Below are positions 56,893 through 64,000 of a DNA stretch of 64,000 bases, piece after piece. Both the position numbers and the translations under genes were made by a program. Source of the stretch: Apium graveolens (lineage: Eukaryota > Streptophyta > Magnoliopsida > Apiales > Apiaceae); contig NC_133652.1 in assembly GCF_009905375.1 (NCBI RefSeq), positions 18,216,850-18,280,849 on the forward strand, given 5' to 3'. How positions within the stretch are numbered: position 1 is the stretch's first letter; the number at the start of each line of letters is the position of its first letter. Below the pieces are notes generated by a model, which saw only the letters and a program-made list of their open reading frames with translations, did not search any database and was not told where the DNA came from.

Positions 56893-58293
56893 TGTAAGTC
56901 ATATGTCATAGCCTATTTTTATATTCGAGGATTCAACTCAACTCAAATAAGAATGTAATAAGTAAATAGTGGATCTACCGTCAAAAGAGATCTCACAGAG
57001 TAATATCTGTCAAAGGATTCATAAACAAGGTTCATCTACAGACTTGAGGAATTAACTCACTGGAAGAAGTTCAAGAAATTGATCATGCCTCAGTGATATA
57101 AATCAAGAGTGTGGATTTAATCAAGTGACAGAGATTTCGTCAGAGTATCATTAATTACAAGGATTTAATCTGAAGAAAATCAAAGTATCAAAGTCAAGAC
57201 ATGAAGAAACGTCACGGAAGTTAGTCACTCATGAACCAGACAGTACATCGAGTGTCAATGTTGAAGTGGTGGAATTGATTCATAATTCTTAGTGATTTTC
57301 AGAAGATATTCAGAAGATTGGTTGCTGCTCAGGGTTAGTATTAATTCTCTATTAATTAATTAAGTCATATAATTTAATTAAGAAAATAAATTATATCTGC
57401 AAAGATTAATTTATTTGATTAATTAAATTAATTGATTAATTAATTCAGAATTAATATTAAGGATTTTCAGAATTTAAATTGGATTAAAATTCATTTAAAT
57501 TCAGCAAGTCAAACTGATTGTACTAGTATGACAATCGGTATGACAATCAATAGTCATACCGAAAGTCATGCTAGTACAAACAATTGTCTTGCCGAAAGTT
57601 ACACTGGAAGAGAATTGTCTTGCTAGTTCAATCAGATTGTCTTGCTAGTACAAACAATTGTCTTGCCGAAAGTTACATTGGAAGAGAATTGTCTTGCTAG
57701 TTCAATCAGATTGTCTTGCTAGTACAAACAATTGTCATACCGAAAGTCTCTCCAGTTCAACAGATTGTCTTGCTAGTACAATTGGATTGTCTCACCGATT
57801 GTCATTGCAGTTCATTCTATTCTGTTGTTTGATTAAAAGAAGCAGAAGCAGAACACATTCATTCAATCCAACAATACAGAACCCGAGAACAAAAGAAAAA
57901 GAAGCAGAACAATATTTCATCTTCTCTGCAAAACTTCAAGATCAATTTCTAGATTGTAAAGTTAAATCCAATCAACTAGAAATCTTTATCTTGTTTTTGT
58001 GTAACAATCTAGCGGATCAAAATCCCTAGAACTTAATCTCAAATTGCGTTTAGCATTTGAATCTTTTTATTACAAAAATAGAAAAAGTTCATGTCGAATT
58101 TATTCTAGATTTGTGATAATTAATTTGAGATTAATTCCTTGTAATCGATACAGTTGTTGTAACACCTTTCAAGTTTAATAATATTTTTATTTAACTTGAA
58201 TTTTGTTTCACATTTTTTTATTCCGCATTTAATTCGATTATTCGGTACTGTTTGTATTCAACCCCCCTTCTACAAACACATTGGGACCTAACA
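56893..58293 (+). repeat. Copia B 3' LTR
   Basis: About 99% identical to the 5' LTR by eye, including the repeated TTGTCTTGC array and its tandem duplication. Confidence 0.93.
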
Positions 58294-58624
58294 TTGTGAG
58301 TTGGGGATTTGATTAAGCTAAGGAAATCGAAGAATAGGCGGAGGAATGACCGGATTCTTGAACTTAAAACCTCTGCTTGAACGATGGTGATGGTGACAGT
58401 TGAGAGAGAGGAGAAATGGTGGAGAAATTTTATTCTTTGGGGTATTTATAGAAAAGGGGATGGCTGACGTGTATCAGCTATCAAGCAATGGTCAATCTCG
58501 GGAAAACGAATTTTGGGCGCGTCCAGTGTTCAAGACACGTCCTGATTTTTAACAGATAGGCAATCCAAAATTTTGCTTATGGTTTTAAGTAAAATTCCAA
58601 TTTTGTTTTCAATTGCAAATAGAA
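58294..58624 (-). promoter_or_regulatory. Promoter and leader of the gypsy antisense gene
   Basis: On minus: GACGCGTCC-type words at 58515-58553, then a TATAAATA box (58450-58443), a CT-rich leader (TTTCTCCACC, CTCCTCTCTCTCAAC) and a splice donor at the copia B junction. This looks like an ordinary plant gene start, pointing inward from the 3' LTR. Confidence 0.55.
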
Positions 58625-58637
58625 TTTGGGGGGTAGT
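58625..58637 (+). other. Gypsy polypurine tract
   Basis: TTTGGGGGGTAGT just before the 3' LTR start TGTTATACCC. Confidence 0.8.
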
Positions 58638-59874
58638 TGTTATACCCAAAATTTGGTATGGGATCAATGCGGGTCAAATACGGACTAATTACAGTCAAAC
58701 TCGGTATTGCATTGTAAAAGGTGAGGACGCGTCAATAAATACAGGACGCGCCCAACTTTGTGGGGTGTTTTATGAAGGATGGTCTTATAATAAGAAAGCT
58801 TGAATGCACATGATTAGGACAGAACGCGCCTAGGCGTTGTGGACGCGTCCACCGTTGTGGAAGTATTTAGTAAATGTAGTCCTTTTTGGTAATGAAGGTT
58901 GGAACACGCGCCTAGAGGTCGAGGACGCGTCCTGTCTTTATGGAATGTTATGAGAGGTAGTTGCTGGAAGAACAATACAGGTTTCATGAAGGTTAGGACG
59001 AGCCCAACATCCTAGGACGCGTCCTATGTGTGGTAAATGCATTCTCAAAGGTGACCTCAGGACAAAGCGTGCATGTGAAGGAGCAATGGAGATTATTTTC
59101 ACTAACATATTTGTTGCAGGTACTCTTTGAAGAATTCCCTCCTTGAGACGGTCAAAGAGGGGGGGTGTCCGTGAAGAGCTTGAAGACCTCCAGGGGTATG
59201 CCTGATGATTGAAGGTCTCCTCCTGTATTCAATGGATGTCCTCGTTGGAGATGCGGGGTTAACTTTGGTGTGTGCTTTGGAAACTCTGTTCTTGTATTCA
59301 ACGGGTATCCTCGTTGGAGAACTTTGGAGTCATCCTACCCTTTGCACCCAAGAGCTTGGGATCACCTGTCCTGCTATCAGGTGGGTTATCCTCATTCGGG
59401 GGACAGAGACGCATCCGGCATTTGGGGTGAACCGTGGCTATACCTGCGTCCGTAAATCAAGGGAGATAGTTGTAGCGGAGTGTTATCCTTGCGCAGGATG
59501 AATTCCTACGATTACGGACGAGCCTTGGTCCTTTGCGGTTAGGCCTCATAGTTGGGCATTCCTAAAGCTAGCGGAAGATGGATTCTGGACGGGCTTCCAC
59601 CAGACCTAGGAATAAGAAGTCTAAGCCCATTAGATTTCTTGTTCCCCAAGAACTACGTCAGGCTTGATCCCTATATAAAGGGTACGTAGGCACATTGAGA
59701 GGGGTAAGAAGTTGAGAGCTGATATGGGAGCCACCACTTACTCTGATCAATCTCAGCCTAATTAACCACAAACTACCACACACCGCTAGATTTTCGGGCG
59801 AAGAACCACCGTCATAGATCTTAATTCCGGCGAGAAATCTCAATCTTTGTTGTTACCAGATTCCCCCGTCAATA
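58638..59874 (+). repeat. Gypsy 3' LTR (full length)
   Basis: 1,237 bp with six or more GACGCGTCC/GGACGCGCC words between 58725 and 59030 and a TATATAAA box at 59672-59679. It ends CGTCAATA where the 5' LTR has CAACA. Confidence 0.9.
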
Positions 59875-60474
59875 AATAATATAATATTTTAGCGGGATCA
59901 ATAGTCTATTATTTTATTTTAGCCCGAGCCTAAAAATCCAACTAACTACATGTATTTATTTTCATTTTTTTATTTAAGATTTGATCAATAGTATAATTTT
60001 GTTTAACCCGACCTAGGTGAATTATATATTTTTTTGTTTAAACCAAAATCATGAGACATATTATAATTATGTTGTGAATATATATGTTATGAGAGTGTTT
60101 ATTTTAAATATTACTATAATTACTATAAATATTATAGAAGATAGATCGATTGATAGATAGATAATCAGCATATATTAAAAATAATTGTCCATAATATTTT
60201 AGAGAAAGATTTGTTTTATTTGGAGAAAATAAAAAAGAAAACATATTTTACTTATAAAATGTATAAATTAAAAAGAAGTGTCTAAAATATTTGTAGAGAA
60301 CGAGTTGTTTTAGTTGGTGTAAATAAAAGATGCAACATATTTTACTTATAAAGGTAATTAGTTAGATATTAATTAAGTAAGGGCAATTGAGTAAAATATT
60401 AATTTTTTAAGAAAATGCAATTATGTAACTGAAGGAAGAACAATAAAGTTTCGTATTTAATATAATAATATAGA
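59875..60474. repeat. AT-rich repeat, right flank of the gypsy insertion
   Basis: Continues the TTTTAGCCCGA-type repeat seen left of the gypsy element (24170-24504), as expected for an interrupted repeat. At 60474 on minus a Helitron-like 5' terminus TCTATATTATTATATTAAAT is preceded by A. Confidence 0.45.
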
Positions 60475-60664
60475 TAGATAAATAAGTCGACTTCAAAAAT
60501 TAAATATTTATTTTATTTTGTTTATGTAATTGAATTGTAAGCTAATGCTTACTTTACGTATATTTGTCTTTACATTAATAGGAAAAATTATATAAAATAA
60601 ATATCTTTTATTGTGAAGCCGTATAAAATATATATGCGACAACTACCGGTTAAATGTGCATATG

Positions 60665-61610
60665 ATTTTGACTTATGCATTGTTTTAAGAACATAGGGTT
60701 TTTGCCTTAAACGATGGGATGTGAATATTGTTGTTGTTGTCAAATCAATAAGGATGATGATACTAAGTTGTTCTTATAGAGTTAAGAAATTATGGATTGC
60801 TAAAGTCAAGAAACTTAACAAAGTTTTTAAGTAAAACAATAATTAAATAAAATAAACAATTAAGTAACTGATAATAGTAATTTATTAGTTATTAGTGGTT
60901 ATAACATTATTATTCTATTTTATTAAATAAATTTATCCGTGATATTTAGAGAATTTGTTTTAATTGAGATAAATAAAAAAAGATAACTTGTTATAATTGA
61001 AAATGATTTTTATTTATTTTTCTATTATAATTCGATTACTAAGGTTAATAAAATAGAGTACTTCAGTAAATTGCGTGTATATCAAAAAATATGCACGGTA
61101 CCAAAACTTTCAACGTTTCGTCTTTTATATTTTGACTTTTGCATTATTTTAACAACAAAGCGTTTTTGCATTGTTTTAAACGATGAGATGAGATGGTTGT
61201 TGTTTTCAAGTAATAAGGATGACAAAGTAATAAGGATGACAATTAAGAATTTATGGATTGTTATAGTCAAGTAGAAACAATAATTAAATAAAATAAACAA
61301 TTAAGTAGCTGAAAAAGGTAATTTATTAGTCATTAGTGGTTGTTATTTATTAGTTATTAATAGTTATAATATTATTATTTTATTTTATTATATAAAGATA
61401 TTTAGAGAAATTATTTTAATTGAGAGAAATAAAAAATATAACGTGTTATAGTTGACAAAGAATTTTTTTTTTCTATTATAATTTGAATCCTAATGCTAAT
61501 AAAACTTTTAAATAAAATAAGGGTAATTCAGTAAATTCAGTATGTACCAAAAACATGTACTGTACCAAATTTTTTAATATTTCGTCTTTTATATAATAAT
61601 AATAATGGAT
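60665..61610. repeat. Tandem pair of about 464-bp AT-rich units
   Basis: GATTTTGACTTATGCATTGT at about 60665 recurs as TATTTTGACTTTTGCATTAT at about 61129. The rest of the unit matches in order (AATAATTAAATAAAATAAAC, TTTATTAGT, CGTCTTTTATAT). The outer end near 61614 carries another Helitron-like 5' word on minus. No coding potential. Confidence 0.55.
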
Positions 61611-62624
61611 AGATAGATAGTGTAGATTAATGTAATACTGGTAAGAAAAATTGGTAAGGAGATGACTTTTTAAAAATAAACATTTGTTTATAAATTAAAT
61701 ATTAAATAAATAATTGTTATAAAAAGGTTACCATAAGATATAATTTATAAATATATAGTTAGCTAATAATTGTATATCAAATAAACTATGTTAAAAAATT
61801 CTAAAAATTATAATTTAGTACAAACAAAGTAATTAAATCAAAGATAAATGCATTCCTTCATTTTAGACTTTTGGATTATGTTATAATGATATTTCAAATT
61901 GTTTACTTAAATTTTGCATAAAAGTTTATTATATTAACAAATATTTAAACAAAAATTTAAAAATATTCTTACAAAGAATATACATGATAAATTTTAAAAC
62001 ATCTAATATACCCGCTAAATCTTAATATTTTGAAAAATGCATTTAATTAAATAAGAACTATAAATACCAGCAAAGTTAAGTAATGTAAATTGTAGCTAAA
62101 TTAAAACAAACCAATACTTTGTAGATTGATGTATATAAATATAAACGCATGACTTTTTTTTGCTTTTATTTCACTATCTTTATTTTTCTTCTTTTGATTA
62201 AAATATGTTTTTTAATGTAATATAAATGTAATCTTAAAAACTTTGACCACTAATTTTTTAAAAAAAAAACTTTGATCAGTACATTAATCTTGTACCGTTA
62301 CTAAATTTTTCTTCAAAAATTTAAATAATTAAATATATACAATTATACACGTTATACATATTTAAGTTAAGGCACATATGTGTCATCAAAGAACCGTGTT
62401 TGGATTTCATTGAGCCACGTTATGCTTTGCATGCTACGTGTTATTTTACCAAGCTCAATGAACGGTTGAGATTGAAACAAGCCTTTTTTACATAGCTCTA
62501 ACTCGGTCACTAAAGTGGTCTGCCGTCATTTCATCTCTCTCAGTAGCAAATAGTCCTCCTCAGTTCTCCACACCTCCATCGAGTCTTTATCAAAATATTT
62601 CTTCTTAGACCAAAACCTAATATA
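61611..62624 (+). promoter_or_regulatory. Upstream region of the PP2C gene
   Basis: AT-rich to about 62350, then promoter-like. Two ACGT cores lie close together: CCACGTTA at 62416-62423 and TACGTGTT (ABRE core ACGTGT) at 62435-62442, about 190 bp before the ATG. Clade A PP2Cs are abscisic-acid induced, so paired ABRE-like sites fit. A CT-rich leader follows (ATTTCATCTCTCTCAG). Confidence 0.45.
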
Positions 62625-64000
62625 ATGGAGAAAACTATGTCTGGAGACATTAAGAATGATAGCTCAAACACAAACTCGAAACAGAAACTATCAGCATCGT
62701 GTATAAGAAATGCACGAGCTTCTCGTCACCAGAAGTTGGAGTCAGAGTCAGGCCGAGCTAAGGATGTGGGTGGTGGTGAAGAGGGCAGCAAGCGTCGAAA
62801 GATGCAGATGTTCCCGGGTGGTAAAGGTGTGGGTGGAGTGGACAAGGGAGATTTAAGCCAAAAGATGGAGGCAAAACTAGAGGAGGAGAAAGATGGTGAG
62901 AGTTTGGACAAGTGTCCTAAGTTTGGACTGGCGTCCATTTGTGGACGGAGGAGAGACATGGAAGATTTTGTTGCTATTCACCCTTCCTTTTGCAGCAAAG
63001 TGAAAGGAGATGCTTCTGAGTTTCATTACTTTGCTGTTTACGACGGCCACGGATGTTCTCATGTATGTTATAGTATCTCTTATTCAAATTCAAATCAATA
63101 TATACATAAACATAATAATTTGTATCTAGTTTATACAGTCCGTAGACCAAAATGAACATATGTATGGTTTTTTTTTAACTTATTTGTAATATGTTTAATT
63201 AAAGGTGGCGAAGAGGTGCAAAGAAAGGTTGCATGAGCTTGTGAAAGATGAGCTTGGAGGCAAGGAGGTGGTGGAATCTGTGGAGTGGAAAGAAGTTATG
63301 GAAAAAAGCTTTGGTCGGATGGATGAAGAGGTGATTACGTGCAAAGAAGCTGTGATATCAGCTGCTGGTTGTAGATGCCTACTACCTTCACCAGAGTCTG
63401 ATGCTGTCGGCTCCACAGCCGTGGTTGCTCTTGTCACTCCTGATAAGATTGTGGTGGCTAACTGTGGTGACTCTAGAGCTATTATGGCTCGAAAGGGGAA
63501 AATTATTCCCCTCTCCATCGATCATAAGGTGATCATTTAACTGATCTATATATTATTCATACTTGTTTTGTTTCTGAATATATTATATTTGATGATATTA
63601 TGCTTATTTATGTGTGCAGCCTGACCGTCCTGATGAACTTAGCCGGATCCAGGCTGCTGGTGGCCGAGTCATATACTGGGATGGAGCACGAGTTCTTGGC
63701 GTTCTCGCCATGTCACGAGCTATAGGTACAAAGTATAAATAAATAAATACTCTATTGATTACTTATAATCGCTTTAGTTCAATTAGAGATTCATTTAGCC
63801 TACAAACTGAAACAGTGTGATTCATGTAACCTGTAAGTTTACTTGAAATTGTTCAAATTCTAATCGAATTGCAAATAATTAAGTGTATTTTGTGTTCAGG
63901 TGACAGCTTTTTTAAGCCATATGTGATTAGCCAACCTGAGGTGACAATCATAGACCGTACCGAAGAGGACGAATGTTTGATACTGGCAAGTGATGGACTA
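62625..64000 (+). CDS. PP2CA: Clade A protein phosphatase 2C, PP2CA/AHG3-like (partial, 3' end outside)
   Basis: Four exons with GT/AG borders: 62625-63062, 63205-63528, 63620-63725, 63900 onward. The N-terminal region is basic and Ser-rich. The PP2C domain starts near residue 100 with [16 protein letters not shown], followed by the metal-binding YDGHGCSH. Next come [70 protein letters not shown] and ILASDGL at the window edge. The Trp in IYWDGARV is the conserved residue that contacts ABA receptors of the PYR/PYL/RCAR family. By family the enzyme dephosphorylates SnRK2 kinases and is inhibited by ABA-bound receptors. No disruption seen. Assignment to PP2CA rather than HAI/HAB types rests on the PDRPDEL...[11 protein letters not shown] block. 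Confidence 0.9.

Larger units (their letters stand above)
50625..58293 (+). mobile_element. Copia B: gag-only LTR element (TR-GAG-like)
   Basis: A 7.7-kb element with 1,400/1,401-bp LTRs, target duplication TTGTG (50620-50624, 58294-58298), a Met-tRNA primer site, an intact gag of 743-758 codons, a stub of the protease and no integrase, RT or RNase H. About 2.3 kb of noncoding sequence with several polypurine-like tracts follows. The LTRs differ at about ten positions, so it moved recently and must have been mobilised by another element's pol. This is the layout described for plant TR-GAG nonautonomous elements. Confidence 0.9.
24505..59874 (+). mobile_element. Tat-type Ty3/gypsy LTR retrotransposon hosting nested insertions
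   Basis: The LTRs begin TGTTATACCC and end CGTCAACA (left) or CGTCAATA (right), with 5-bp target duplications AATAA (24500-24504, 59875-59879). Order: LTR, primer-binding site, gag, protease, RT, RNase H, a second RNase H, integrase, long 3' region with an antisense spliced gene, polypurine tract, LTR. The second RNase H and the antisense extra ORF are known features of the plant Tat lineage. Without the three nested elements it is about 13 kb. Gag and pol hold a dozen nonsense codons and several frameshifts, so it is dead. LTR differences in the aligned stretches are roughly 9%. Confidence 0.92.

Overview
This is a flowering-plant nuclear genome segment. Host genes have short introns with GT/AG sites, and most of the window is nested LTR retrotransposons, MULEs, MITEs, a SINE and Helitron-like ends. 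The host genes and SIRE-type copia elements point to a eudicot, perhaps an asterid; the sequence alone does not fix the species.

Layout. Positions 1-4382 hold two divergent host genes: the 5' exons of an ABCG7-type half-size ABC transporter (minus strand) and a single-exon fasciclin-like arabinogalactan protein (plus strand), sharing a 320-bp promoter. From 4383 to 10414 there is intergenic DNA with no gene I recognise. Positions 10415-14552 are a MULE with terminal inverted repeats. It carries a decayed FAR1/FRS-type transposase and, on the other strand, a captured intron-containing piece of a BEL1-like homeodomain gene. Positions about 14.8-21.4 kb are a second MULE: MuDR-type transposase on minus, DUF1985-type ORF on plus. 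Positions 21427-24500 hold Helitron-like termini, a Stowaway-like MITE and a SINE with a perfect 10-bp target duplication.

Positions 24505-59874 are one 35-kb Tat-type Ty3/gypsy element (target duplication AATAA) with three later LTR insertions nested inside. These are a SIRE-type Ty1/copia (26081-39292, AACTT), a reversed solo LTR (47417-48777, CGGTA), and a gag-only copia derivative (50625-58293, TTGTG). LTR divergence orders them: gypsy oldest (roughly 9% in the stretches compared), copia A young (about 1.5%), copia B youngest (under 1%). The gypsy element has two RNase H domains and a spliced antisense gene with its own TATA box and leader. Copia A has an intact pol and, downstream of it, a 1,509-codon extra ORF with its own TATA box.

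Positions 59875-62624 are AT-rich repeats and the promoter of the last host gene. Positions 62625-64000 are the first four exons of a clade A protein phosphatase 2C (PP2CA/AHG3-like), an abscisic-acid co-receptor family, running off the window.

The most striking pattern is that several unrelated elements each carry their own short palindromic DNA word, repeated many times in both orientations. In copia A the word is TCAACGGATA/TATCCGTTGA; in the gypsy element GACGCGTC/GGACGCGCC; in the second MULE GCAACCATGGTTGC and GGCCCCGCAGGGGC; in copia B words around TTGTCTTGC. In copia A and the gypsy element the word invades coding sequence in more than one reading frame and also clusters upstream of TATA boxes. 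That is the signature of DNA-level selection, for example a transcription-factor or anti-silencing binding site, rather than protein-level selection.
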